A DNA stretch of 64,000 nt from Bartonella senegalensis OS02 (GTDB lineage: Bacteria; Pseudomonadota; Alphaproteobacteria; Rhizobiales; Rhizobiaceae): assembly GCF_000312545.1 (NCBI RefSeq), contig NZ_HE997540.1, positions 417,794 to 481,793 on the forward strand, written 5' to 3'. The translations under genes were made by a program, and so were the position numbers. The notes below the pieces were generated by a model, which was not told the origin of the DNA, searched no databases, and saw only the letters and a list, made by a program, of their open reading frames with translations. Positions 45,008-55,457 of the stretch are shown here, one piece after another (the stretch's first letter is position 1; each line of letters opens with the position of its first letter).

Positions 45008-46069
45008 TTGTTCCATTTCCGCCTGATATACTTCATTTTCCTGCTTTTCTCTCTCTTTGCTGTGAGTGTCATACAACCCTCTCCAAGTAAAGCGACGAAC
45101 TTCTTTAAATGGTTGTTGGAACATAACAAACAAGAGCAAAAAACACCGCAAATTATAGAACAAAAAATAGACAAACCACAAAAGACTATAAGACAAAAAA
45201 ATACACATAAGCTAAAAAAAGAGACTGCAAAGCGTATTCTCGTCATAGGTGACTTTGTCGCTTCTGCTGTTGCTGATGCACTCAAAAATCTTTTTACTGA
45301 TAATAACGATATCATCATTATAAATAATACGATACCGAATTCTGGTTTGATCCAAACTGATCACATTTCTTGGAAAAGCAATCTTTCTGAACTCATTGAT
45401 AAAAATAAACCTGACGTTATTATCATAGTCATCGGTGCAAATGATAATCAACCAATCACAACACCTTACGGCACATTTAGTGTGCTTGAGCCAGAATGGC
45501 TAAACATTTATAAACAAAGAATCACCGAAACTGCTGAAAGCCTTCACACTTTGCAGAAACCATGGATATGGATAGGACAACCTGCTTTTGGAAATGATCA
45601 TTTGACACAAAAAATGAAAATTTTTAATGAATTCTATAGGAAAAAAACAGAAGAGGCAGGAGGATATTTCCTCGATATTTGGAGTGGCTTTACTGATGAG
45701 CAAGGTCAATTTTCTTTTTCAGGCTATGATGTTCATGGAAAAATAGTCAAATTACGCACCAATAACGGCATTCACTTTACCTTCGAGGGAAAGAAAAAGC
45801 TTGCTTTTTATTTAGAAAGCCCATTGAAAAATATTTTAAATTTTGATCCATCTTCTCATAAAAATAGAGATCTCACTCATACGAATAATCGACAATTTAT
45901 TACACAAGAGCCCGATAATATTGTGCGGAAACCGCCAATGAGCCTCGATGCTATAGCACAACAAAATACCAGCCTACTCAACAAAACCAATCAAAGTTTC
46001 ATCAAAAAATTATGGTTGCCGCCAAATGGTCACCAGAAAGATCGCGCTGATAATTTTTCTCTCCCCTGA
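45008..46069 (+). CDS. DUF459 / SGNH-hydrolase-like periplasmic protein
   Basis: A signal peptide (about residues 1-27) precedes a DUF459 domain of the SGNH hydrolase type: ILVIGDFVASAVADAL for block I, VIIVIGANDNQPI for the Asn block, and NGIHFTFEGKKKLA for the C-terminal His block. Such proteins are thought to act on cell-wall or exopolysaccharide esters. TTG at 45008 is the start, with GGAG eight bases upstream. It begins 23 bases after the transglycosylase gene, which supports a cell-wall role. Confidence 0.82.
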   Translation: MFHFRLIYFIFLLFSLFAVSVIQPSPSKATNFFKWLLEHNKQEQKTPQIIEQKIDKPQKTIRQKNTHKLKKETAKRILVIGDFVASAVADALKNLFTDNNDIIIINNTIPNSGLIQTDHISWKSNLSELIDKNKPDVIIIVIGANDNQPITTPYGTFSVLEPEWLNIYKQRITETAESLHTLQKPWIWIGQPAFGNDHLTQKMKIFNEFYRKKTEEAGGYFLDIWSGFTDEQGQFSFSGYDVHGKIVKLRTNNGIHFTFEGKKKLAFYLESPLKNILNFDPSSHKNRDLTHTNNRQFITQEPDNIVRKPPMSLDAIAQQNTSLLNKTNQSFIKKLWLPPNGHQKDRADNFSLP

Positions 46070-46198
46070 TATCTTGAAAAAAACAGAGAGACTTATTTTC
46101 TTAACAAACCAAAATCTCAATACAACAAAAAAATCTCTCTTTTATAGTGTGATAAAATAAAGGTTGGCGTAAATCTTAGCGGTTAGTTAAGAATATAG

Positions 46199-46220
46199 CG
46201 GTATGGCTTACACCATACCG
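46199..46220. terminator. Stem-loop between convergent DUF459 and M3 peptidase genes
   Basis: CGGTATGG and CCATACCG pair across a six-base loop, followed on the plus strand by a T-rich stretch. It can serve as terminator for the DUF459 gene and possibly for the peptidase gene on the other strand. Confidence 0.7.
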
Positions 46221-46228
46221 TTTCACTT

Positions 46229-48253
46229 TTATAGTCCACGCTTTTTAATCATTGCTTCTGGTGAAGGCAACCGTCCTCGAAAAGCTTTATAGAGCTCCTC
46301 TGGATCACGACTTCCTCCGGCAGAATAGATAAAACTTTTTAACCGATCAGCGAGTTGTGAATTAAAAACATCACCTGTTTCTTCAAAAGCCTGAAAAGCA
46401 TCGGCATCTAGCACTTCTGACCACAAATACGAATAATACCCAGCTGCATAACCATCACTTGAAAATATATGTGTAAAATGTGGAGGACGATGACGCATAA
46501 TAATTGTATCAGGCATTTGCAACTTTTCTAATTCCTGATGCTCAAACATTGTTGAGTCAGTTATCGTTTCTCTTTGATGAAAAGCCATATCCACTAAAGC
46601 CGATGAGATAAATTCTACTGCAGAAAAACCAGCATTAAATGTCTGTGCTGATACAATTTTATCCATCAATGCTTGCGGCATAGGAAGGCCGGTTTTTGCA
46701 TGCGTAGCATAAGATTTTAAAATCTCTGGTACGGTTAACCAATGTTCGTAAAGTTGAGAAGGAAGTTCAACAAAATCACGCGAAACCGATGTGCCTGCTA
46801 CAGATGGCCACGTTACATCAGAAAGCAAACCATGCAATGCATGCCCAAATTCGTGGAAAAGTGTGTGTGCATCCTCAAGTGATAAAAGAGCAATCTCTCC
46901 TTTGGGTGGCTTGGCAAAATTACAAATATTGTAAATAATAGGCTGTTGTCCGCCATCTAATTTATGCTGCGATTGTAGATTATTCATCCACGCTCCAGAT
47001 CGCTTTGAGGAGCGCGCAAAATAATCACCAATAAAATGCCCAAGTAAGCTTCCATCAGATTTCTTTACTTCCCATAAACGTGCATCAGGATGCCAAAGTG
47101 CAACAGCATTTTTTTCTTCAAATGAAATCCCAAAAAGCTTTTTTGCTACAGCAAAAGCCGCTTCAATCATGCGATCAAGCTGAAAATAATGTTTCATTTC
47201 GGCTTCGTCGAAAGAAAATTTTTCAGCACGAAGTTTTTCAGCATAATAACGCCAATCGCAAGCCGCTAAAGATTCATTGCTGCCCTGATTATTTGCAAAA
47301 TTTTGCAATTCTATCTGTTCACTCGCAGCCTTAGCTCTTGCACGTTCCCATACAGGCGTGAGCAACCCCATAACTGCATCAACACTTTTGGCCATAGTAT
47401 TATCGAGTTTTAAATCTGCAAAAGATTTATATCCTAATAATTTAGCCTTTTCATCTCGAAGTGCAACAATCTCTAAAAGAATGGCGCGATTATCATTCTC
47501 GTTATTATTTTCACCGCGTTTAGACCAAGCTTGAAATGCTTTTTCACGCAAATCACGACGATGAGAACATTTTAAAAAGGGTTCAACAATTGAGCGTGCC
47601 AATGTTAAGGCATAAGCGCCCTGATGACCCCTTTCGGATGCAATTTCTTTCATTGAAGCAATGAGATCATCCGGCAAACCAGACAAATCTGTTTGTTCTA
47701 AAAATAAAACCCATTCAGCTTCATCTTTTAAGACATTCTGACCAAAAGTCGCATTTAAAAAAGCAAGCTTTTCATTAATTTCAACGAGCCTCTCCTTCCC
47801 TTTTTCATCAAGTTTTGCACCATTACAAACGAACTTTTTCCACCATAATTCAAGGACACGCGTTGTTTCATTATCATACATGCCTTGCTGCGACTGCTGA
47901 TAAAGAACGTCTATTTTTGCAAATATCCGTGAATCCATCATAATTTGCGAAGAATAACGAGAAAGTTTTACGACAAATTCTTGTTCTAACTCCTGAATCA
48001 ATGCATTGCTATGCGCACCTGAACGCAAGAAAAATATCGAACATACACGGCTAAGTGCTTTTCCAGAAAGTTCAAAAGATTGCAAAAAATTCTCAAGCGT
48101 TGGAGGCTCTTGCACCATTGCAATCGTCTCGATTTCTTCTTCTGCTTCTTTAAGCGCCTGTTCAAAAGCGGGCTTAAAATCTTCATCACTTATTGAAAAA
48201 AAATCAGGAAGCCCTGAAAATCCCTTCCAGTCCAGCACTGCTGCTTTTGTCAT
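46229..48253 (-). CDS. M3-family metallopeptidase (peptidyl-dipeptidase/oligopeptidase A type)
   Basis: This zinc peptidase of family M3 degrades oligopeptides in the cytoplasm. The zinc site HEFGHALHG is at residues 467-475, with the third ligand Glu in SRDFVELPSQLYEHW downstream. The YAAGYYSYLWSEVLDADAF block is typical of Dcp/OpdA. The start at 48253 gives 674 residues; ATG at 48271 and a frame open to 48313 are alternatives. Dcp and OpdA cannot be separated safely here. Confidence 0.92.
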   Translation of the reverse strand: MTKAAVLDWKGFSGLPDFFSISDEDFKPAFEQALKEAEEEIETIAMVQEPPTLENFLQSFELSGKALSRVCSIFFLRSGAHSNALIQELEQEFVVKLSRYSSQIMMDSRIFAKIDVLYQQSQQGMYDNETTRVLELWWKKFVCNGAKLDEKGKERLVEINEKLAFLNATFGQNVLKDEAEWVLFLEQTDLSGLPDDLIASMKEIASERGHQGAYALTLARSIVEPFLKCSHRRDLREKAFQAWSKRGENNNENDNRAILLEIVALRDEKAKLLGYKSFADLKLDNTMAKSVDAVMGLLTPVWERARAKAASEQIELQNFANNQGSNESLAACDWRYYAEKLRAEKFSFDEAEMKHYFQLDRMIEAAFAVAKKLFGISFEEKNAVALWHPDARLWEVKKSDGSLLGHFIGDYFARSSKRSGAWMNNLQSQHKLDGGQQPIIYNICNFAKPPKGEIALLSLEDAHTLFHEFGHALHGLLSDVTWPSVAGTSVSRDFVELPSQLYEHWLTVPEILKSYATHAKTGLPMPQALMDKIVSAQTFNAGFSAVEFISSALVDMAFHQRETITDSTMFEHQELEKLQMPDTIIMRHRPPHFTHIFSSDGYAAGYYSYLWSEVLDADAFQAFEETGDVFNSQLADRLKSFIYSAGGSRDPEELYKAFRGRLPSPEAMIKKRGL

Positions 48254-48608
48254 AATATTTTCTCTCTTCATTATAAATTGAGCGGGGTAGTAACAATTCT
48301 CTTTACGACACACATTGATAATACTATAAAATTATTTAATGTGCTTCGAAAGTGCCTTTCAAGCTTCTATATTGTAAGAAAAGAAGTAAAGGATTTTTTA
48401 TCATGAGGAGATAAACAAAAATAAATGTCCCTACAGACTTGATTGATGAAATTGTTTATAACCACAATCTATCCTTGACTTTATTTTAAATATTAACAAT
48501 TGGAAAGACAATTAGTAGGGGCTTTTGCTTAAATCTCTCATAACTTTTGTTCTATCCTCTCTATGACCTGAATTTATAATTCTCCAATCCTTCGGAAGGT
48601 ACTTTATT
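48254..48608. other. Intergenic region upstream of mgtE
   Basis: About 350 bases between divergent genes, with no supportable gene. A four-base-pair stem CCTT-CGG-AAGG at 48590-48600 includes the mgtE ribosome-binding site. No known magnesium riboswitch was recognised. Confidence 0.5.
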
Positions 48609-49985
48609 ATGACCGAAATTAAAACGACCTTCGACTTCAAAAATTCTTCTCCTGAAGTTCTCGCCGAAGAATTAAAAAATCATCATTTTGCTGACTCGAT
48701 TGATATCATCAATGATCTTGATATCATGGAACGCGTCGCTATTCTTAGCCTTTTACCTCTTGATTATACCATTGAACTTTTTGACAAACCAGAACTTGAA
48801 CAACCAGCAGCTATTCTCGAACTTCTCCCTATAAACCGATCTGTTGAAATTCTTGATGGCATGTCTGCCGATGCCGCTGCCGATGTCTTTCAAGAAATGG
48901 ATACAGAAACTCGCACACGACTTTATGCATTGCTTAAACCCCTAACGCGCGCTGAACTCAAAAAACTGACCAGTTATCCTGATCATACAGCCGGTGCATT
49001 GATGACAACAGAGTTTATAGCTGTCCCCGCAAACTGGACCGTAAAAAAAACTCTCAATCACATTCGTGATGTTGAACGAACACGTGAAACAGTTTACACA
49101 AGCTATGTTATCGACCCTAAAACAGGTGCTCTTCTCAAAGCTGTTTCACTGCGTAACCTTATCCTTGCTTCACCTGATGATCAAATTCTAAACGTTTCTA
49201 CACACGACACACCTATCACAATATCTCCCTTCACACATCATGAAGACATTGCTCGTCTTTTCCAGCGCCATGACCTTCTTTCTGTACCGGTTATTGATGA
49301 GGGAAACCACGTCATTGGTATTGTGACAGTCGATGACGTCCTAGATACAATGGTTGATGAAATGAGTGAAGATGCTTACAAATTTGGAGGTATGGAAGCT
49401 CTCAATAAACCTTATATGCAGATAAATTTTTTAGGGATGATGAAAAAACGTGGCGGCTGGCTTGCTTTACTTTTTGTTGGCGAAATGTTGACAGCCAGCG
49501 CTATGCAATATTTCGAAGCAGAGCTTGAAAAAGCTATTATCCTTACACTTTTCATTCCTCTCATTATGAGTTCAGGAGGCAACTCTGGCTCACAGGCAAC
49601 ATCCCTTATTATTCGTGCATTAGCTCTGCGTGAACTCACGCTCAAAGACTGGTGGAAAGTTATTATTCGTGAAATTCCAGCAGGGCTATCTCTTGGTATT
49701 TTACTCGGAATCATTGGAGTTATGCGCATTTTTCTCTGGCAACAGCTTGGTATTTATGACTATGGAAAACATTGGATGGCTGTTTGTGTAACTGTAGGAG
49801 CCGCTTTGGTCGGAATCGTTACATTTGGTTCCTTATCTGGCTCCATGCTCCCTTTTATTCTTAAACGCTTGGGATTTGATCCAGCAAGCGCTTCAGCTCC
49901 CCTTGTTGCAACTTTAGTCGATGTTATGGGGATTATAATCTATTTTTCTGTTGCCTCTATCATCTTATCTGGAACTCTCCTCTAA
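48609..49985 (+). CDS. mgtE: Magnesium transporter MgtE
   Basis: MgtE is a dimeric Mg2+ channel gated by its cytoplasmic magnesium-sensing domains. The N domain (about residues 20-125) is followed by two CBS domains (about 130-255, with VPVIDEGNHVIGIVTVDDVLD). Five membrane spans follow in the C-terminal part, including the pore motif SSGGNSGSQATSLIIRALALRE. The 458 residues are normal. Confidence 0.95.
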   Translation: MTEIKTTFDFKNSSPEVLAEELKNHHFADSIDIINDLDIMERVAILSLLPLDYTIELFDKPELEQPAAILELLPINRSVEILDGMSADAAADVFQEMDTETRTRLYALLKPLTRAELKKLTSYPDHTAGALMTTEFIAVPANWTVKKTLNHIRDVERTRETVYTSYVIDPKTGALLKAVSLRNLILASPDDQILNVSTHDTPITISPFTHHEDIARLFQRHDLLSVPVIDEGNHVIGIVTVDDVLDTMVDEMSEDAYKFGGMEALNKPYMQINFLGMMKKRGGWLALLFVGEMLTASAMQYFEAELEKAIILTLFIPLIMSSGGNSGSQATSLIIRALALRELTLKDWWKVIIREIPAGLSLGILLGIIGVMRIFLWQQLGIYDYGKHWMAVCVTVGAALVGIVTFGSLSGSMLPFILKRLGFDPASASAPLVATLVDVMGIIIYFSVASIILSGTLL

Positions 49986-51579
49986 TACGAGAAGAAAAAA
50001 CGCATTTCATGCACCTTAAAATCTCTCCTGTCGAGAAAAAATTGATTTTGTAACACTATAAAACAGCCTTACACATCTTAAAGCAGGGTTTTTGATACTG
50101 TCATTTTGTTATTACAAATGCCTTCTTAATTTTCTATTTTCAATACAGGCATTAAATACTCATTTGTGAGTATGACAATCCGTAGTTATATTTTTAGATT
50201 GCATAAGGAATTTTTTCTCAGTTGTAATTTTTCTTACGTTCTTTCTTTAGTTCTTTATTCTTTTTACAAATATTTTTCTGTGTAACTGTGGCAGAAAGTA
50301 TCAATGGATTTGCCTTTTTGATAGTTAAGCGTTTTTAGATGTTTGTTAGTTTAATTCATACGCCTGATTAGATTTTTAAATTAGGTGTTTATTTTTCTCA
50401 GAGAGATTGGCAAGTTTTTAATTGAGAAAAATTATTTGACACCTAACTCAATTGATAACTCGAACGATTATGTATGGAGGAACACAATAATTAAGCGTCT
50501 TTCTCTATTAACCATCGTTTGCAAGACTTCCAATACCAACTCATTCAACAATGCATCCTATTCTTTTCTCACTTTCGAGTCAGAAAATAACTGTAAAACA
50601 TTTGTTTTAAGAAGGTGTATTGCATATTTTCAAGTCATACAGCTTGTATTGAAGCTATACACAATAACCTTTTCTTGATAGAGATATAAGGCATTATAAA
50701 ATCTGTTCCTTTTTCACCAGTTTTTTAGCTTCATAGGTTCATTGGCGTTTTGCAAATTTACAACCCAGATTTTGGTTGTTAAATCGCCTTTTCTGTATTT
50801 TTTATGCTTCTAAAGCTTTATTAAGTGGAGTAGCTTGATCTATTTTCTTATCGAAAAATTCAACTTTGCTCAATTTCACAATGATAAATTTATCTTGTTT
50901 TATAATTAAGAAAATTATTTATCTCAATCTGCAACTAAAAGATTTAAATACATATGTAGTTTATTAAAGTCATCTGTATTTAAAGAATTTAAATTCATTT
51001 TTTGCAATCAGTATCCTGAACTTTTATTCATCAATAAGCAAAAAATGTTCAACAACAAATCAGTAAAATCAATAAAGGAATAGACTATCAAATTCGTTCT
51101 AAAACGGATTTTTACCCGCACTTCACTCCTCTTATGACATGTACATAAATGATTTTTTCTTCATAATAAGATCAAGAGAGGTATAAATAAAAGTTGAGCT
51201 CTTCTAACGCAAAAGAGAAAACGATGCTTATCTCATTTATAAATCACTGTCTTGCCAATACAGAGATGTGCAGTGATTTTTGATGTTCATTGACAAGCAA
51301 AAGCTAAAGCATACGCTTTTATTCTAAAAGAGCAAAAAGTGTATTATTTTTTTCTGCACACATCCCTCCCATTGAAACACTTAACACATGCAAAAGTTTT
51401 CTAAAAAACTTATTCAAGCCAATAAAGCATCAAAAGCTTTTGCCAACACTTTTTTATAAAAATATTTCCTCCTCTTCCAAAATTATCAAAAAACATGTAC
51501 AAGGCTTTATAATAGTAAGGTAAAAGGCGCAAAAGCTTTGCCTCAAATGGAATTTCATTAAACGAAAAGAAGAAGATTT
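49986..51579. other. 1.6 kb gene-free gap between mgtE and typA
   Basis: No supportable gene was found. A 97-codon frame at 50385-50678 starts at GTG without a ribosome-binding site. Inside it TATGGAGG precedes an ATT codon followed by KRLSLLTIVC, which could be a mutated start with signal-peptide-like residues. An orphan stem-loop is listed separately. The size and composition suggest a decayed gene or island remnant. Confidence 0.6.
51241..51281 (+). terminator. Orphan terminator-like stem-loop
   Basis: AAATCACTG (51241-51249) pairs with CAGTGATTT (51271-51279), and T residues follow. No annotated gene ends just before it, so it may end a small RNA or be left from a lost gene. Confidence 0.4.
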
Positions 51580-53406
51580 ATGCAATTGCGTAACATTGCC
51601 ATTATTGCCCACGTTGACCATGGAAAAACAACACTGGTAGACGAACTCCTCAAGCAATCAGGAAACTTCCGTGAGAATCAGCGTACCAGCGAACGTATGA
51701 TGGATTCAAACGATATTGAAAAAGAGCGGGGAATTACAATTCTAGCGAAAGTGACATCCGTTGTTTGGAAGGATACTCGTATTAATATTGTCGATACACC
51801 AGGCCATGCAGACTTTGGTGGAGAAGTTGAACGTATCCTAAATATGGTAGATGGAGCAATTGTGCTTGTTGATGCTGCCGAAGGTCCAATGCCGCAAACA
51901 AAATTTGTCGTTGGCAAAGCACTGAAAGTAGGATTGCGCCCTATTGTGGCTATTAATAAAATTGACCGTGCTGATGCGCGCGCTGATGAAGTCATCAATG
52001 AGGTTTTTGATCTTTTCGCCGCTCTTGATGCAAGTGATGAACAACTTGATTTCCCCATTCTCTATGGATCTGGACGCGATGGATGGATGACTGAAAACCC
52101 CGAAGGACCGAAAGATCAGGGTCTCAGTCCCTTGTTTGATCTTGTAACACGCCATGTTCCTGCGCCTCATGTAGCAGAAGGACCATTCCGCATGATCGGA
52201 ACTATCCTTGAAGCAGATCCCTTTTTGGGGCGAATTATTACAGGACGCATTCATTCAGGCTCTATAAAACCCAATCAAAGTGTCAAGGTTCTTGGACAAG
52301 ATGGAAAAATTTTAGAGACTGGGCGTATTTCAAAAATTTTAGCATTTCGTGGGCTAGAACGGCAACCCATTGAAGAAAGTGTTGCTGGTGACATTGTCGC
52401 AATTGCAGGTCTCCAAAAAGGCACTGTTGCTGATACTTTCTGTGATCCTGCTGTCAATGAACCTCTTACCGCTCAACCAATTGATCCTCCTACTGTGACT
52501 ATGAGCTTTCTTGTCAATGATAGCCCTCTTGCCGGAACTGAAGGAGATAAAGTAACAAGTCGTGTTATCCGTGACCGTCTGTTAAAAGAAGCAGAAGGTA
52601 ATGTAGCCCTTAAAATTGAAGAATCAGCTGATAAGGATTCTTTCTATGTTTCAGGACGAGGAGAGTTGCAACTGGCAGTCCTCATCGAAAATATGCGTCG
52701 TGAAGGATTTGAGCTTAGTGTTTCACGTCCACGTGTTGTTATGCAAAAAGATGAAAATGGAACAACTCTTGAACCAATTGAGGAAGTTGTCATCGATGTT
52801 GATGAGGAATATTCTGGAACGGTCGTTCAAAAAATGTCCGAACGTAAAGCTGAAATGGTTGAACTGCGTCCCTCCGGAGGCAATCGTGTACGCTTGGTCT
52901 TTTACGCACCAACGCGAGGTCTGATCGGCTACCAATCTGAACTTTTAACTGACACACGTGGTACAGCAATTATGAATCGCCTTTTCCATGCCTATGAACC
53001 TTATAAAGGAGACATTGGTGGTCGTGTTAATGGTGTTATGATTTCAAATGATAATGGTGAATCCGTCGCTTATGCTCTTTTTAACCTTGAAGATCGTGGA
53101 CCTATGATAATCGATGCTGGAGTTAAAGTCTATCAAGGCATGATTATTGGTATACATTCACGCGATAACGACTTAGAAGTCAATGTTTTAAAAGCAAAAA
53201 AGCTAACCAATATGCGCGCTTCTGGAAAAGATGAAGCCGTAAAATTAACCCCTCCTGTTAAAATGACATTAGAACGCGCTCTATCGTGGATACAAGATGA
53301 TGAACTTGTAGAAGTCACCCCTAAAAATATTCGTCTACGCAAACTCTATCTAGATCCCAATGAACGCAAACGTTTTGAAAAAACACGCTCATCACTTTCA
53401 AATTAA
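51580..53406 (+). CDS. typA: GTP-binding protein TypA/BipA
   Basis: TypA is a ribosome-associated GTPase of the elongation factor family, linked to stress growth and 50S assembly. The P-loop AHVDHGKTT (residues 10-18), ERGITILAK switch, [12 protein letters not shown] and NKIDRADAR motifs are all present. EF-G-like domains and the TypA-specific C-terminal domain follow. The 608 residues are normal. GAAGAAGA lies upstream of the ATG. Confidence 0.97.
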   Translation: MQLRNIAIIAHVDHGKTTLVDELLKQSGNFRENQRTSERMMDSNDIEKERGITILAKVTSVVWKDTRINIVDTPGHADFGGEVERILNMVDGAIVLVDAAEGPMPQTKFVVGKALKVGLRPIVAINKIDRADARADEVINEVFDLFAALDASDEQLDFPILYGSGRDGWMTENPEGPKDQGLSPLFDLVTRHVPAPHVAEGPFRMIGTILEADPFLGRIITGRIHSGSIKPNQSVKVLGQDGKILETGRISKILAFRGLERQPIEESVAGDIVAIAGLQKGTVADTFCDPAVNEPLTAQPIDPPTVTMSFLVNDSPLAGTEGDKVTSRVIRDRLLKEAEGNVALKIEESADKDSFYVSGRGELQLAVLIENMRREGFELSVSRPRVVMQKDENGTTLEPIEEVVIDVDEEYSGTVVQKMSERKAEMVELRPSGGNRVRLVFYAPTRGLIGYQSELLTDTRGTAIMNRLFHAYEPYKGDIGGRVNGVMISNDNGESVAYALFNLEDRGPMIIDAGVKVYQGMIIGIHSRDNDLEVNVLKAKKLTNMRASGKDEAVKLTPPVKMTLERALSWIQDDELVEVTPKNIRLRKLYLDPNERKRFEKTRSSLSN

Positions 53407-53473
53407 TTTCAGAACTTCATCGATCAAATGTTTTATTATCTCTAAGTTTCATTACTCCGGAAAGGATATTTAC

Positions 53474-54004
53474 ATGAATATTAAGGAAATAGCTGTTGGT
53501 AAAAATCCACCAGAAGATGTCAATGTTATCGTTGAAGTCTCTCTTGGTGGAGAACCTATAAAATATGAAATGGACAAAAAATCGGGCGCATTATTCGTTG
53601 ATCGTTTTCTTCATACCTCTATGGTTTATCCAGGAAATTATGGTTTTGTCCCCCATACCCTTTCAGAAGATGGTGATCCTCTTGATGTTCTGATCTGTAA
53701 TACCCGCCCACTTCTTCCTGGCTGTGTTATTAATGTTCGCCCAATCGGTGCTCTGATTATGGAAGATGACGGTGGTAAAGATGAAAAAATTATTGCCATC
53801 CCTACTCCCAAATTAACACAACGATATAATAACATTCATGACTATACAGATCTTCCTGAAATTACACTCAAGCAAATTGAGCATTTTTTCGAACACTATA
53901 AAGATCTAGAACCTGGAAAATGGGCAAAAATTAAAGGTTGGCGTAATAAAAGTTTTGCACATGAATTGATTAAGCAAGCGATTGAGCGCAATAAAGAAAT
54001 ATAA
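53474..54004 (+). CDS. ppa: Inorganic pyrophosphatase (family I)
   Basis: Ppa hydrolyses pyrophosphate and so pulls biosynthetic reactions forward. The core signature [20 protein letters not shown] carries the metal-binding Asp residues, with YEMDKKSG and KWAKIKGW conserved. The start at 53474 gives 176 residues and has GGAAAGGAT upstream; the longer frame from 53360 overlaps typA and is unlikely. A clear terminator follows. Confidence 0.96.
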   Translation: MNIKEIAVGKNPPEDVNVIVEVSLGGEPIKYEMDKKSGALFVDRFLHTSMVYPGNYGFVPHTLSEDGDPLDVLICNTRPLLPGCVINVRPIGALIMEDDGGKDEKIIAIPTPKLTQRYNNIHDYTDLPEITLKQIEHFFEHYKDLEPGKWAKIKGWRNKSFAHELIKQAIERNKEI

Positions 54005-54021
54005 TTTTTTCAACAAAATCT

Positions 54022-54050
54022 AAGCCTGTTTTTTGAGCAGGCTTTTATCT
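54022..54050 (+). terminator. Intrinsic terminator of ppa
   Basis: AAGCCTG (54022-54028) pairs with CAGGCTT (54038-54044), followed by TTATCTTTT. Confidence 0.8.
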
Positions 54051-54074
54051 TTTCTTTAATATGATTAGCCCATC

Positions 54075-54338
54075 ATGCAAAATAGAACGCCATTGTCTTG
54101 TACATTCATATAGTCTTTTTTAAAGAAACCTCTCTTAATTCTCCCAAGTCTATTTCACAAGTGTCATCCGTGAATGGTATTAATAATGGGAAAGCATTGT
54201 GCACTACCATTTTTTACGCTTATGAAGGTGTAAACAGACACCATCATTCTCTTTGCCAGATCAAAATATTGTACAACTCTTGCATTAGAATGATTCATAA
54301 GGAGCATTTTTACTCCTTTGTTAAATCGTTTCACCCAC
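54075..54338 (-). pseudogene. Decayed tyrosine-type integrase, N-terminal part (copy C)
   Basis: Read on the minus strand, this is the third copy of the integrase remnant. NHSNARVVQYFDLAK, then NDGVCLHLHKRK, KNGSAQ, DLGELREVSLKKT and MYKTMAF follow the arm-binding domain pattern in broken frames. The start codon equivalent at 54338 is GTG. DNA similarity to copy A continues through the leader to about 54475, including a shared AAATCAATAT near the end. Nothing of the core or catalytic domains is seen. Confidence 0.75.
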
Positions 54339-54482
54339 ACACCAACATCACTTATGAGATACAAGCGAATGATTTTGATTGATTCACTGTGACAGAATTT
54401 GAGATAAGAGAATCTTACGATATTTGCAGCTCTCATTCACGTTGCAAAACGATGAGTTATCTTTATAAATCAATATGATGAT

Positions 54483-54806
54483 TTATTTTGGTGTAACAGT
54501 ATGATCTTCTAAAGATTGTAATATCTTTCTCAATTTTTCTAAATATCCCGAAAAATAAAGCTGTTTGTAGCGTGATGTCCCACCACTTTTAAGAGAAATA
54601 TAAGAAGATGGAATTCTCCATTGTTTTGCCAAAAATTTAATGAGTGCTTTATTCGCCTTTCCATTTTCAGGAATAGCACGAAGACGTATGACTAAATGCC
54701 GCCTTCCATCATCCTTGCATTCAATCCCCATTATTTTGTCAACTGAAGCTTTGGGAATTAAATATACAAATAGAATGACACTATTCGTATCAACTTGATG
54801 AAACAT
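54483..54806 (-). CDS. DUF167 (YggU) family protein
   Basis: This is a small conserved protein of unknown function. The DUF167 signature RLRAIPENGKANKALIKFLAKQ is at about residues 42-63, and SLKSGGTSRYKQL follows. The 107 residues are typical. It follows a YggT-family gene on the same strand, a pairing seen in many bacteria. Confidence 0.88.
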   Translation of the reverse strand: MFHQVDTNSVILFVYLIPKASVDKIMGIECKDDGRRHLVIRLRAIPENGKANKALIKFLAKQWRIPSSYISLKSGGTSRYKQLYFSGYLEKLRKILQSLEDHTVTPK

Positions 54807-54836
54807 TTTAGTTTGCCTAACGTAGTATTTCTAGAG

Positions 54837-55124
54837 TTATATACCTGCATAAACATACCACATCAAATTACGCATAAAATAAATAATCAAGAACACGACA
54901 ATAGGTGAAATATCAACCGCTCCCAAATTTGGTAAAAACCGTCGGATAGGCCCCAAAACCGGCTCCGTAACGCGATACAAAAATCTCCCTACCAAAAAAA
55001 CAAATCGATTGCGCGTATTCACAATATTAAATGCATAAAGCCAAGAAAAAATTACATTTGCTATTAAAATATCAATATAAATATTGAAAATCAGATCAAT
55101 TACCTGAAGCAATGCATAAACCAT
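54837..55124 (-). CDS. YggT family integral membrane protein
   Basis: A 95-residue inner-membrane protein with two hydrophobic segments (about residues 5-30 and 70-90). The family signature is [25 protein letters not shown]. YggT proteins have been linked to osmotic stress and division-site functions, but the role is not settled. It lies upstream of the DUF167 gene, 30 bases apart. Confidence 0.9.
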   Translation of the reverse strand: MVYALLQVIDLIFNIYIDILIANVIFSWLYAFNIVNTRNRFVFLVGRFLYRVTEPVLGPIRRFLPNLGAVDISPIVVFLIIYFMRNLMWYVYAGI

Positions 55125-55457
55125 CCTTTATCTCTCTTTTCATCAAAGAAACAGAAGATTACATATAGAGCATTTATTAAAACAAACCTATTTATCGGAC
55201 AATAATTTTACACTGCAATGCTTTTTTCCATGAACAGAAAAACAAGCATTACAACTTTTTATCTATTTATTATAATGATGATGAAACCTCAAAAAAAGCC
55301 GATCGAAACAAAAACAAAAGCGAATAATCTAAGAATCAGCAAAAGACTTTGAACATCTCTTTTGCATAATCTTTCCGCTTCATAGTTATAAGCTTGTTGT
55401 AAAAAACGCTTAAACTAAAAACGGCCTTAAAAGGCCGCCTTTGTTTTATTTTTGAGA
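55125..55457. other. Intergenic region between yggT and ialB
   Basis: About 330 bases. A 40-codon frame at 55230-55352 on the plus strand (MNRKTSITTFYLFIIMMM and on) has one hydrophobic segment but no ribosome-binding site, so I do not call it. The ialB terminator closes the region. Confidence 0.5.
55413..55437 (-). terminator. Intrinsic terminator of ialB
   Basis: On the ialB strand CGGCC-TTTTAA-GGCCG (55422-55437) is followed by TTTTTAG. This is the most GC-rich terminator stem in the window. Confidence 0.85.

Larger units (their letters stand above)
54005..54482. other. Decayed region between ppa and the DUF167 gene
   Basis: Holds the ppa terminator and integrase copy C; nothing else was recognised. 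A 90-codon frame on the minus strand (54164-54436) is a by-product of the integrase remnant. Confidence 0.6.

Noticed and set aside
44800-45318. 172-codon open frame on the minus strand with hydrophobic start.
   Set aside because: It is antisense to the ends of the transglycosylase and DUF459 genes, both of which have clear domains.
55230-55352. 40-codon frame with one hydrophobic segment on the plus strand.
   Set aside because: No ribosome-binding site and no known relative; kept only as a remark.
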